Shown: positions 1 through 12,477 of the stretch, in pieces
Layout of the letters: each line of letters begins with the position of its first letter
Numbering within the stretch: the first letter of the stretch is position 1
Assembly (NCBI RefSeq): GCF_001427875.1
Contig: NZ_LMHK01000001.1
Location: forward strand, 126,871 to 190,870
DNA length: 64,000 bases
DNA from: Devosia sp. Root685
GTDB taxonomy: Bacteria > Pseudomonadota > Alphaproteobacteria > Rhizobiales > Devosiaceae
Direction of reading: 5' to 3'
Translations under genes and position numbers: made by a program
The notes under the pieces: model-generated
Seen by the model: only the letters and a program-made list of their open reading frames with translations
What the model was told of the DNA's origin: nothing
Databases searched by the model: none

Positions 1-8
1 AAGCCACC

Positions 9-1259
9 ATGAAAGCCCCTTCTGCGCCCGAGGATATGAATGAAAGTCAGTTCGAGCGGGTGCTCGACAACGCCGCGCGGCTCTCGGTGGTGGCGATCGG
101 GGCTGTGGTCCTGCTCTTTGTGCTACAGGCGGGCCAGGTGTTTCTGGCGCCGGTTACGCTTGCCATCGTCATTGGCTTGATGTTCGGGCCGGTGGCTGAC
201 CGGTTGGAAGCGGTGGGCGTGCCGCCGGCGCTTTCGGCGGCCGTTGTTGTGCTGTTGCTGCTCGGCGTCATTGGAGCGGGGATCGTCGCCTTTGCCTTGC
301 CGCTCAGCGAGTGGGTGGCGCGCGCGCCGCTGATCTGGGAGAAATTGCAGGGGCAATTGGCCAATCTCAAGGAGCCGCTTGAGACCTTTTCGCAATTTCA
401 ATCGCAGTTGAGCGAGGTTTTCGGAGGCGGCTCGGCGGCGATGAACGTCAATGTCGAGGATAGTAGCGCGGTGACCAGCGTTGCGATGCTGGCGCCGGCA
501 TTGCTGGCGCAAATCCTGATTTTTCTCGCCAGCCTCTATTTCTTCGTCGCAACGCGCGATCACATCCGTATTTCGGTGTTGTCGCTGTGCGTGACGCGGC
601 GGATGCGCTGGCGCACGGCGCATGTGTTTCGCGATGTCGAGGCCAAGGTTAGCCGCTTTTTGCTGTCCATCACCTTTATCAATTGTTGTGTCGGTGTGGC
701 GGTGACGCTGGTGATGTGGGCGATCGGCATGCCGTCGCCAATCCTCTGGGGGGCGCTGGCGGCGGTGCTCAATTATATTCCCTATGTGGGGCAGGGCACG
801 ATGATCCTCATCCTGCTTGCGGTGGGGCTGGGGACGCAGACGCGGATCGAGCAAATCTTGCTGCCGGCGCTATGCTATATGGGCGTCAACTTCATCGAAG
901 GGCAGATCGTTACGCCGCATTTCATCGGCCGGACGATGACGCTCAATCCCTTCATGATTTTTCTCTCCATCACCTTCTGGCTTTGGGCGTGGGGGCCGAT
1001 AGGCGGGCTTGTGGCCGTGCCGACGCTGCTTATCGCGACCTCCATTCTGACCCATACGCTGCCGAGCAAGCCTGTCATGCCGAAGCGGCCGGTTCGGCGT
1101 ACGGCCAGGATGACGGATCGGGACGCCCTGTTGGCGAATGCGGCGCAGGCGATCAAGGAGCAGAGGCAGGACGCCGAGGACATTGAGGGGAAGCGCAAAC
1201 AGGGGCGGCTGGAGCCGCCCGAGGGGACGGCGCCGACCGGGGTGGAAACCTCCAGTTAG
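9..1259 (+). CDS. AI-2E family transporter (permease)
   Basis: This 416-residue protein is a polytopic inner-membrane protein of the AI-2E/PerM-type permease family. About eight hydrophobic segments are visible: pairs near residues 28-75 and 80-105, then a group from about 155 to 345. The C-terminal 70 residues are hydrophilic and charged (RPVRRTARMTDRD onward). Family members export autoinducer-2 or act as Na+/H+ antiporters, so the substrate here cannot be told. The first ATG is at 9; an in-frame ATG at 36 is preceded by GAGG at short spacing and could be the true start. The next gene, on the same strand 100 bases on, is a cation/proton antiporter, which makes an ion-related role possible. 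The family call is firm, the function is not. Confidence 0.85.
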   Translation: MKAPSAPEDMNESQFERVLDNAARLSVVAIGAVVLLFVLQAGQVFLAPVTLAIVIGLMFGPVADRLEAVGVPPALSAAVVVLLLLGVIGAGIVAFALPLSEWVARAPLIWEKLQGQLANLKEPLETFSQFQSQLSEVFGGGSAAMNVNVEDSSAVTSVAMLAPALLAQILIFLASLYFFVATRDHIRISVLSLCVTRRMRWRTAHVFRDVEAKVSRFLLSITFINCCVGVAVTLVMWAIGMPSPILWGALAAVLNYIPYVGQGTMILILLAVGLGTQTRIEQILLPALCYMGVNFIEGQIVTPHFIGRTMTLNPFMIFLSITFWLWAWGPIGGLVAVPTLLIATSILTHTLPSKPVMPKRPVRRTARMTDRDALLANAAQAIKEQRQDAEDIEGKRKQGRLEPPEGTAPTGVETSS

Positions 1260-1361
1260 TGCCATCGTCGCGCGGGGCACCCTTGCAGTTCCAAGCCTTG
1301 ACGGAAAGCGCATCTGCCGACCAGTGTCGTTCTGACCAGGACGAGACGGGGAATACGAATC

Positions 1362-3215
1362 ATGGCCGCAGAAGCTGTCATCCATGCCGCCGAGGCCGCG
1401 CATAGCGGCGTCGATCTGGTTCCCGTCGTGGCCCTGCTGGCGGCCGGTGTCGTCGCGGTGCCGCTGTTTCGACGGATCGGGCTTGGGTCTGTGCTCGGCT
1501 ATCTGGCCGCGGGGCTATTGTTGGGTCCCTCGGGGATCGGGCTGATTGCCGATCCGAGTTCGGTGCTGCATCTGGCCGAGCTGGGCGTCGTGCTGTTTCT
1601 CTTCATCATCGGGCTCGAAATGGAGCCGAGCAAGCTCTGGGCCCTGCGCAAGCAAATTTTTGGGCTGGGTGTCATTCAGGTCGCGTGCTGCGGGGTGTTG
1701 TTGACCGGGGTGGGGTTGCTGCTCGGTTTTGCGCCTGTCGTGGCGTTTATTTTCGGCATGGGTTTCGTGCTGACCTCGACGGCGATCGTCATGCAAATCC
1801 TGGCGGAGCGCGGCGAGCTGGCTTCGGAGAGCGGGCAGAAGATGGTGTCCATCCTGCTGCTCGAAGACCTCGCCATCGTGCCGCTGCTGGCGGTCGTGGC
1901 GTTTCTGGCGCCGGCGGCGGAAGACCAGTCGGTGGTGACGCGTTTGCTCGGTTTTGGCACGGCCATTGGCGCCATTTTGCTGCTGATCGTCTTGGGGCGG
2001 CGGGTGATGAACCCGTTCTTTGCCATTCTCGCCTCGTCGAAGGCGCGCGAGGTGATGACGGCGGCGGCGCTGCTGGTGGTGCTGGGCGCGGCTTTGCTGT
2101 TCCAGGTGAGCGGGCTTTCCATGGCCATGGGCGCGTTTCTCGCCGGTGTGCTGCTGTCTACCTCGACCTTCCGGCATCAGATCGAAGCGGATATCGAGCC
2201 GTTTCGTGGGCTTTTGCTCGGGCTGTTCTTTCTGGCCGTGGGCATGTCGCTCGATCTGGCGATCGTGGGCGAGAACTGGCAGATCATCGTGATCAGCGTT
2301 GTCGCCTTCATGCTGGTCAAGGCGGTGGCGATCTATGTGATTGCGCGCATGTTGCGATCGGGGCACGGGGAGGCGCTGGAGCGCGCCGTGCTGATGGGGC
2401 AGGGCGGCGAATTCGCTTTCGTGCTCTATACGACTGCCGTTGCGGCAGGGCTCATCGATGGGCCGAGCAATGCGATCTTTACGGCCACGGTGATCATTTC
2501 CATGGTGCTGACGCCGTTCGCCATGATTGGCCTGCGCTATGTCATGCCCAAGCGCGTCGAGTCCATGGATGGTGTCGAGGCGGTGGAGGGGCTGAATAGC
2601 CGGGTGCTGATCATCGGCTTCGGGCGCTTCGGCCAGATCGCCAGCCAGCCGCTGTTGGCCATGCGGCACTCGGTTTCGATCATCGACAATGACACGGATA
2701 TGATCCGCGCTGCAGCGCAGATCGGGTTCAAGGTCTATTACGGCGATGGGACACGGCTCGATATTCTGCGCGCTGCGGGCGCGACGACGGCAGACCTGAT
2801 CCTGATCTGTACCGACCAGCGCGAACAGACGACGCGCATTGCCGAACTGCTGCGCGATGAATTTCCGCTGGCGCGCGTCGTGGCGCGTGCCTTCGATCGT
2901 CCGCATGGCATCGAGCTGATCCGGGCGGGTGTCGAATTCCAGCTGCGCGAGACTTTCGAATCGGCGCTGATCTTCGGTGGCGAGGCCATCACCATGCTTG
3001 GGGCGAGCGCGGAAGAGGCCAGTGAAATAATCGAAGGCGTGCGCGAGCGCGACCGGCAGCGGTTCGAACTGCAACTGGGCGGCGAGGACTGGCGCAACCT
3101 CAACAGGCTCTTGATCAGCAACGCTCAGGACCAGGCGCGCGAGAGCGGCGTATCGGTTTCCGAAGAGCGCGCCGAGGACGCCGTAGCCCATTCGGTACCC
3201 TCTCAGGGGACCTGA
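1362..3215 (+). CDS. Kef-type CPA2 monovalent cation:proton antiporter with RCK/TrkA-N domain
   Basis: A 617-residue inner-membrane antiporter of the CPA2 family (KefB/KefC/YbaL type). Residues about 20-400 form the roughly twelve-helix Na_H_Exchanger domain. A cytoplasmic TrkA-N (RCK) nucleotide-binding domain follows from about residue 410, with the Rossmann start VLIIGFGRFGQ and the later motif GDGTRLDILRAAG. The protein should exchange K+ or Na+ for protons with gating by NAD(H) or a similar ligand; that is family knowledge. No KefF/KefG-like ancillary gene is next to it, so glutathione-electrophile control is not supported by context. The start ATG at 1362 lies 7 bases after a GGGGAA-like site. 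Confidence 0.9.
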   Translation: MAAEAVIHAAEAAHSGVDLVPVVALLAAGVVAVPLFRRIGLGSVLGYLAAGLLLGPSGIGLIADPSSVLHLAELGVVLFLFIIGLEMEPSKLWALRKQIFGLGVIQVACCGVLLTGVGLLLGFAPVVAFIFGMGFVLTSTAIVMQILAERGELASESGQKMVSILLLEDLAIVPLLAVVAFLAPAAEDQSVVTRLLGFGTAIGAILLLIVLGRRVMNPFFAILASSKAREVMTAAALLVVLGAALLFQVSGLSMAMGAFLAGVLLSTSTFRHQIEADIEPFRGLLLGLFFLAVGMSLDLAIVGENWQIIVISVVAFMLVKAVAIYVIARMLRSGHGEALERAVLMGQGGEFAFVLYTTAVAAGLIDGPSNAIFTATVIISMVLTPFAMIGLRYVMPKRVESMDGVEAVEGLNSRVLIIGFGRFGQIASQPLLAMRHSVSIIDNDTDMIRAAAQIGFKVYYGDGTRLDILRAAGATTADLILICTDQREQTTRIAELLRDEFPLARVVARAFDRPHGIELIRAGVEFQLRETFESALIFGGEAITMLGASAEEASEIIEGVRERDRQRFELQLGGEDWRNLNRLLISNAQDQARESGVSVSEERAEDAVAHSVPSQGT

Positions 3216-3309
3216 TCCGCACCTCTCGAAGGGGGCTTTCCGATGCACAAATTAAGTGCAAGAGTGAGCACATTAGAGGGGAACATCGTCATGAACACTG
3301 GATTGCGAT

Positions 3310-5781
3310 ATGCCGCAAAAGCCGATCGTCTACGATGCTCCTACGCCCGAGCCCCGTGCGACAACTGTTGAAGCCCTTCAGGCGGAAATCCTTGAAAAGC
3401 TGATCTATTCGGTCGGTAAGGACCCGATCGTCGCGCGTCCCCATGATTGGCTGCGCGCCACTATCCTGGCGGTGCGCGACCGTATCATGGATCGCTGGAT
3501 GGAGAGTTCGCGCGAGACCTGGCGTACGTCCAACAAGCGCGTCTATTATCTCAGCCTCGAATTCCTGATCGGCCGGCTCATGCGCGATGCGATGAGCAAT
3601 GTCGGCCTGATGGAGCCGGTGCAGCAGGCGCTCAGGAATCTCAATGTCGATCTGGGCGACCTGATCAATCTTGAGCCCGACGCGGCGCTGGGCAATGGCG
3701 GTCTTGGGCGGCTGGCGGCGTGTTTTCTCGAATCCATGTCTTCGGTGAAAATTCCGGCTTATGGCTATGGTATTCGCTATGTGCACGGGCTGTTTCGCCA
3801 GGAAATGAGCGAGGGCTGGCAGGTGGAACTGCCGGAAGACTGGCTCGCCCATGGCAATCCGTGGGAGTTCGAACGTCGCGAAAGCGCCTATGAGGTGGGC
3901 TTTGGCGGCCATGTCGAGCCGATTACCGATCCCGATGGGACGGTGCGGCACGAATGGCGGCCGAACGAACACCTGCTCGCGGTGGCTTATGATACGCCGA
4001 TCGTGGGGTGGCGGGGCAGTCGCGTGAATACGCTGCGGCTCTGGAGCGCGCAGCCGATCGATCCGATCCTCCTCGACAAGTTCAATGCCGGCGATCACAT
4101 CGGCGCGCTGGAAGAAAGCGCCAAGGCAGGGGCGATCACGCGGGTGCTCTATCCCGCCGATTCAACGCCCGCCGGGCAGGAACTGCGCTTGCGGCAGGAG
4201 TTTTTCTTCTCCTCGGCATCGCTGCAGGACATCGTGCGGCGGCATTTGCAGCAATATGGCGATCTCGGCTCGCTGCCGGACAAGGTGGCGATCCAGCTCA
4301 ACGACACGCATCCGGCCATTTCGGTGGCCGAACTCATCCGCATCCTGATGGATGACAATGGAATGAGCTGGGACGAGGCGTGGAAGCTGACCAAGGGCAC
4401 GTTCGGCTATACCAACCATACGCTCTTGCCGGAGGCGCTTGAAAGCTGGCCGGTGGCGCTGCTCGAGCGGCTGCTGCCGCGGCATATGCAGATCGTCTAC
4501 CAAATCAACGCCGATGTGCTGACGGAAGCGCGCGAGTCCGCGAAATTCACCGACCAGCAGGTCGCGGCGGTGTCGCTGATCGACGAGAATGGCGGGCGCC
4601 GCGTGCGCATGGGGCAGTTGGCGTTTGCGGGATCGCATTCGATCAACGGGGTTTCGGCTCTTCACACTGAACTGATGAAGCAGACGGTGTTTGCGGACCT
4701 CCACAAGCTCTATCCCGAGCGCATCAACAACAAGACTAACGGCATTACGCCGCGGCGCTGGTTGATGCAGTGCAATCCGGGGCTGACCAAGCTGATCAGC
4801 GACCGGATCGGGCCCGATTTCCTCGACGATATCGAAAAGCTTCATGGTCTTGGCGCACATGCCGAGGATCCGAATTTCCAGAAGCAGTTTGCGGCGGTCA
4901 AGCGCGCCAACAAGGAGCGGCTGGTCAAGCTGATCAAGGAGCGGGTCAATGTGGCGGTGTCGCCGGACGCGCTCTTTGACGTGCAGATCAAGCGCATCCA
5001 CGAATACAAGCGGCAATTGCTCAACATTATCCATGCCGTGGCGCTTTATGACGAAATTCGCGCCCATCCCGAGAAAAACTGGGTGCCGCGCGTCAAGATT
5101 TTCGCGGGCAAGGCAGCGCCGAGTTACTGGAACGCCAAGCTGATCATCAAGCTGATCAATGACGTCGCCAAGGTGATCAATCACGACCCGGCTGTACGGG
5201 GTCTCCTCAAGGTGGTGTTCCTGCCCAACTATAATGTCAGCCTTGCCGAAATGATCGTGCCGGCGGCCGATCTTTCCGAGCAAATCTCGACGGCGGGCAT
5301 GGAGGCCTCGGGAACCGGCAACATGAAGTTCATGGCCAATGGCGCAATCACCATCGGGACCATGGATGGCGCCAATGTCGAGATGCACACGGAAGTGGGC
5401 GACGACAATATCGTTATCTTCGGTCTGACGACGGAGGAGGTCGAAGAGAAACGTGGCCGCAGCGAAGTGCCGCGCGGGGCGATCGACAAATCGCCGCGAT
5501 TGCGTGAGGCGCTGGAAGCGATTTCTTCGGGCGTGTTCTCGCCAGACGATCCGAACCGGTATCGGGACCTGATCGGTGGTCTTTATGACCATGACTGGTT
5601 CATGGTGGCGCGCGATTTCGACGCCTATTGGGCGGCGCAGGCCAAGGTCGAAAAGATCTGGCAGGACCGGTCGCGCTGGGACGCGATGGCCATTCGCAAT
5701 ACGGCCAATGTCGGCTTCTTCTCGTCGGACAGGACGATCAGGCAATATGCTGCCGACATCTGGAACGTGCAGACTGCATAA
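3310..5781 (+). CDS. glgP: Glycogen/starch/alpha-glucan phosphorylase
   Basis: GlgP removes terminal glucose from alpha-1,4-glucan with phosphate, giving glucose-1-phosphate in the cytoplasm. The 823-residue length is normal. Visible family motifs include NGGLGRLAACFLESM near residues 136-150, EFLIGRLMRDAM near 84 and the PLP site ASGTGNMKFMANG with the Schiff-base lysine at residue 673. It is the first gene of a same-strand glg cluster running to 14490. The product feeds pgm or GlgC in the same cluster. The 97-base gap to glgB holds no clear terminator, so co-transcription is likely. A nearby ATG at 3291 is out of frame. Confidence 0.97.
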   Translation: MPQKPIVYDAPTPEPRATTVEALQAEILEKLIYSVGKDPIVARPHDWLRATILAVRDRIMDRWMESSRETWRTSNKRVYYLSLEFLIGRLMRDAMSNVGLMEPVQQALRNLNVDLGDLINLEPDAALGNGGLGRLAACFLESMSSVKIPAYGYGIRYVHGLFRQEMSEGWQVELPEDWLAHGNPWEFERRESAYEVGFGGHVEPITDPDGTVRHEWRPNEHLLAVAYDTPIVGWRGSRVNTLRLWSAQPIDPILLDKFNAGDHIGALEESAKAGAITRVLYPADSTPAGQELRLRQEFFFSSASLQDIVRRHLQQYGDLGSLPDKVAIQLNDTHPAISVAELIRILMDDNGMSWDEAWKLTKGTFGYTNHTLLPEALESWPVALLERLLPRHMQIVYQINADVLTEARESAKFTDQQVAAVSLIDENGGRRVRMGQLAFAGSHSINGVSALHTELMKQTVFADLHKLYPERINNKTNGITPRRWLMQCNPGLTKLISDRIGPDFLDDIEKLHGLGAHAEDPNFQKQFAAVKRANKERLVKLIKERVNVAVSPDALFDVQIKRIHEYKRQLLNIIHAVALYDEIRAHPEKNWVPRVKIFAGKAAPSYWNAKLIIKLINDVAKVINHDPAVRGLLKVVFLPNYNVSLAEMIVPAADLSEQISTAGMEASGTGNMKFMANGAITIGTMDGANVEMHTEVGDDNIVIFGLTTEEVEEKRGRSEVPRGAIDKSPRLREALEAISSGVFSPDDPNRYRDLIGGLYDHDWFMVARDFDAYWAAQAKVEKIWQDRSRWDAMAIRNTANVGFFSSDRTIRQYAADIWNVQTA

Positions 5782-5878
5782 GAAAAACACGAGCGGTCGC
5801 GGATCGAATTGGGGTCCGCGACCATTCCGAATTGCGACCACCGACATTCAATCGGTTGGTTATGGGGGGATATGAGGC

Positions 5879-8068
5879 GTGAGCAGGGAAACTTGGCAGG
5901 CCGATAGCCGTGACGTCGAAGAGATCGTGGCCGGTCGCCACAGGGATGCTTTCGGCGTGCTTGGCTTACACGAGATCGACGGGCAGTGGGTGCTGCGCGC
6001 CTTCATTCCGCATGCGGAATCGGTGGCGGCCTTTACGCTCGATGGGCGGGAATTAGGGATTCTCTACCCCCGGCACGCCGGGGGCGTGTTCGAGGGGAAG
6101 GTGGAAATCGACCGGCGGCAGCCGATCCGCTTCCTCGCCAAGAATGCGGGCGGGGAATGGGAGGTGTTCGACCCCTATTCCTTCGGGCCGGTGCTGGGGC
6201 CGATGGACGATTATTTCATCGGCGAAGGCAGCCATCTCAGGCTGTTCGACAAGCTTGGCGCCCATGAAATGGAGTTCGAGGGTATCCACGGCACGCATTT
6301 TGCGGTCTGGGCCCCCAATGCGCTGCGCGTCTCGGTGGTTGGTGCGTTCAACCAGTGGGACGGCCGGCGCAATCCGATGCGCAACCGTAACGGCATCTGG
6401 GAAGTGTTCATTCCGGTGCTCGGCACGGGGACGATCTATAAGTATGAAATCGTCGGGCCCGACGGCGTGGTGCTGCCGCTCAAGGCCGATCCGTTTGCCC
6501 GGCAGGCGGAACTGCGGCCGCGTTCGGCTTCGGTGGTGCCCGATCCGACCCCGTTCACCTGGACCGACCAGAAATATATGGAAGAGCGCGCCACCCATGA
6601 TTGGCGGCGCACGCCTATGTCCATCTATGAGGTGCATCTTGGCTCGTGGCGGCGACGGCCGGATGGGTCATTCCTCTCCTATGACCAATTGGCCGAGCAG
6701 CTCGTGCCCTATGCGGCTGATATGGGGTACACCCATCTCGAATTTTTGCCGGTTTCCGAGCATCCATTCGATCCGAGCTGGGGCTATCAGCCGACGGGAC
6801 TTTTTGCGCCGACATCGCGGCACGGCGACCCGGCCGGCTTTGCCCGGCTGGTGAATGCGGCGCATGAGGCGGGGCTCGGGGTTATCCTCGACTGGGTGCC
6901 TGCGCATTTTCCGACCGATGAATTCGGGCTCGCTCATTTCGATGGCACGGCGCTCTATGAGCATGCTGATCCCAGGCAGGGCTATCATCCGGACTGGAAC
7001 ACGGCGATCTACAATTTCGGGCGCAAGGAGGTTTCGTCCTTCCTGACCAATAGCGCGCTCTACTGGTTCGAGGTGTTCCATATCGATGGGCTGCGCGTCG
7101 ATGCCGTGGCCTCGATGCTCTATCTCGACTATTCGCGCCAGCCGGGGCAATGGGTGCCCAACAAGCATGGCGGCAACGAAAATCTGGAAGCTGTCGCCTT
7201 CCTGCAGCGGGTGAATGCTGAGGTTTATCGGCAGTTTCCGGGCGCCTTCATGATCGCCGAAGAGTCGACTTCGTGGCCGGGTGTCAGTCACCCGACCTAT
7301 AATGGCGGGCTCGGGTTCGGCTTCAAGTGGAACATGGGCTTCATGAACGACACGTTGCGTTTCATGAGCCGCAATCCCATTCATCGGCGCTTTCACCACA
7401 ACGACATGACCTTCGGGTTGATCTACGCATTCTCGGAAAATTTCGTGCTGCCGCTGAGCCATGACGAAGTGGTGCATGGCAAGGGTTCGCTGCTGGAGAA
7501 AATGCCGGGCGATGACTGGCAGCAATTTGCCAATCTGCGTGCGTACCTGGCCTTCATGTGGGGGCATCCGGGCAAGAAGCTGTTGTTCATGGGCCAGGAA
7601 TTTGCCCAGCGCGAGGAATGGGCGGAAAGCCGGGGGCTCGACTGGTGGCTGCTCGACGCTGCCCCGCATGAGGGCATGCGGCGGCTGGTGGCCGATCTCA
7701 ACGCCGCCTACCGCAGCCTGCCGGCTTTGCATGAGCACGATTGCGAGCCTGAGGGCTTTGAGTGGCTGATCGGCAATGATCAGACCAATACGGTCTACGC
7801 GTGGGTGCGAAAGGCGGGGGACGCCGATCCGGTGATCGTCATCTCCAATTTCACGCCAGTGCCACGCAGCGGGTACAAGGTGCCGGTGCCCCTCGTGGGG
7901 CGCTGGGTGGAGCGGATCAATACGGATGCCGGCTGGTATTCCGGGGGCAATACGGGGAACCAGGGGGCGGTGATCGCGCACGCCGTCGAGGGACGGCACA
8001 TGCCGGCGGAGTTGGAACTCTATTTGCCGCCGCTGGCGACGCTGTTCCTGAAATATGAGCCGGAATGA
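5879..8068 (+). CDS. glgB: 1,4-alpha-glucan branching enzyme
   Basis: GlgB cuts alpha-1,4 chains and re-attaches them as alpha-1,6 branches. The 729-residue protein has an N-terminal CBM48-containing half (residues about 1-220), a GH13 barrel and a C-terminal all-beta domain. The catalytic nucleophile is Asp408 in GLRVDAVASM and the acid/base is Glu461 in MIAEEST; the LSHDE transition-state motif follows. The start is GTG at 5879, with GGGGGA and GAGG upstream; the ATG at 5872 is out of frame. It sits between glgP and glgC on the same strand. Confidence 0.97.
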   Translation: MSRETWQADSRDVEEIVAGRHRDAFGVLGLHEIDGQWVLRAFIPHAESVAAFTLDGRELGILYPRHAGGVFEGKVEIDRRQPIRFLAKNAGGEWEVFDPYSFGPVLGPMDDYFIGEGSHLRLFDKLGAHEMEFEGIHGTHFAVWAPNALRVSVVGAFNQWDGRRNPMRNRNGIWEVFIPVLGTGTIYKYEIVGPDGVVLPLKADPFARQAELRPRSASVVPDPTPFTWTDQKYMEERATHDWRRTPMSIYEVHLGSWRRRPDGSFLSYDQLAEQLVPYAADMGYTHLEFLPVSEHPFDPSWGYQPTGLFAPTSRHGDPAGFARLVNAAHEAGLGVILDWVPAHFPTDEFGLAHFDGTALYEHADPRQGYHPDWNTAIYNFGRKEVSSFLTNSALYWFEVFHIDGLRVDAVASMLYLDYSRQPGQWVPNKHGGNENLEAVAFLQRVNAEVYRQFPGAFMIAEESTSWPGVSHPTYNGGLGFGFKWNMGFMNDTLRFMSRNPIHRRFHHNDMTFGLIYAFSENFVLPLSHDEVVHGKGSLLEKMPGDDWQQFANLRAYLAFMWGHPGKKLLFMGQEFAQREEWAESRGLDWWLLDAAPHEGMRRLVADLNAAYRSLPALHEHDCEPEGFEWLIGNDQTNTVYAWVRKAGDADPVIVISNFTPVPRSGYKVPVPLVGRWVERINTDAGWYSGGNTGNQGAVIAHAVEGRHMPAELELYLPPLATLFLKYEPE

Positions 8069-8123
8069 TCGGTATCGAGTGAATACGTCCCGCGGAAATG
8101 CGGGCAGGTGTGGAGGGAAATGA

Positions 8124-9391
8124 ATGGCTGACTATCGAGTACCGTCTCCATTGGCGCGTGAAGCCATGGCCTATGTGCTTGCCGGGGGGCGCGGCACGCG
8201 TTTGATGGAATTGACCGACCGGCGCGCCAAGCCTGCGGTCTACTTTGGGGGCAAGTCGCGCATTATCGACTTCGCGCTGTCCAATGCCATCAATTCGGGC
8301 ATTCGCCGTATTTCGGTGGCGACGCAATATCAGGCGCACAGCCTGATCCGCCACCTGCAGCGCGGCTGGAATTTTTTGCGCACGGAACGCAACGAGAGCT
8401 TTGACGTGCTGCCGGCGAGCCAGCGCGTGAAAGAGGACATGTGGTATGCGGGCACCGCCGATGCCGTCTACCAGAACATGGACATCATCGAGGATTACGG
8501 CGCGCGCTATATCGTGCTGCTGGCTGGCGACCATATCTACAAGATGGACTACGAAATCATGCTTCGGCAGCATGTGGACACGGGCGCCGATGTGACCATT
8601 GGTTGTCTCGAAGTGCCGCGCATGGAAGCCACCGGCTTTGGCGTGATGCATGTCGATGGGCGCGACCGGGTGGTCGATTTCGTCGAAAAGCCCAAGGATC
8701 CGCCGGGGATTCCCGACAAGCCGGATATGGCTCTGGCCTCGATGGGTATCTATGTGTTCGAGACGCGCTTCCTGATGGAACAGCTGCGTCGTGACGCAGC
8801 GACCGAGGGCTCCAGCCGCGATTTCGGCAAGGATATCATCCCCTATATCGTCAAGAACGGCACAGCCTGGGCGCATCGTTTCCCGCGCTCCTGCGTGCGG
8901 TCCAGTAATGAGACGGTTTCCTATTGGCGCGATGTGGGTACGGTCGACGCTTATTGGAGGGCCAGTATCGATCTGACCGATATCAACCCCCAGCTCGATC
9001 TCTATGATCGCGACTGGCCGATCTGGACCTATGCGGAGATTACGCCGCCGGCCAAGTTCGTGCACGATTTCGATGGGCGACGTGGCTCCGCGGTCAATTC
9101 GCTGGTGTCGGGCGATTGCATCATTTCGGGTGGTCATTTGCAGCGCACGCTGCTCTCGACCGGCTCCAGGGTGCATTCCTATTCGGTGCTCGAAGAGGCG
9201 GTGGTGCTGCCCTATTGCGATATCGGGCGCAATGCGCGACTGAAAAAGGTCGTCATCGATCGCGGTGTGTCCATCCCCGAGGGGCTGGTGGTCGGCGAGG
9301 ATCCTGAATTCGACGCCAAGTGGTTCAGGCGGACGGAAGATGGCGTAACGCTTGTTACCCAAGCCATGGTCAATCGGTATCTGGCTGATCG

Positions 9392-9395
<4 letters not shown>
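8124..9395 (+). CDS. glgC: Glucose-1-phosphate adenylyltransferase
   Basis: GlgC makes ADP-glucose from ATP and glucose-1-phosphate, the committed and allosterically controlled step of bacterial glycogen synthesis. The 423-residue length is typical. The N-terminal nucleotidyltransferase motif [20 protein letters not shown] is at about residues 19-38, followed by [14 protein letters not shown]; the C-terminal third has the left-handed beta-helix character ([15 protein letters not shown]). The start ATG at 8124 follows GGAGGG; an ATG at 8120 is out of frame. Its last four bases overlap the start of glgA (ATGA), which indicates translational coupling. Confidence 0.97.
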
Positions 9396-12467
<3,072 letters not shown>

Positions 12468-12477
12468 GCGCACTCCA

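Noticed and set aside
4162..5847. Long minus-strand frames (561, 577, 443, 481 and 666 codons) opposite glgP, the Kef antiporter, glgB, glgC and katG
   Set aside because: They mirror strongly conserved genes on the other strand, have His/Arg/Pro-rich low-complexity translations and no domain motifs. High GC keeps antisense frames open.
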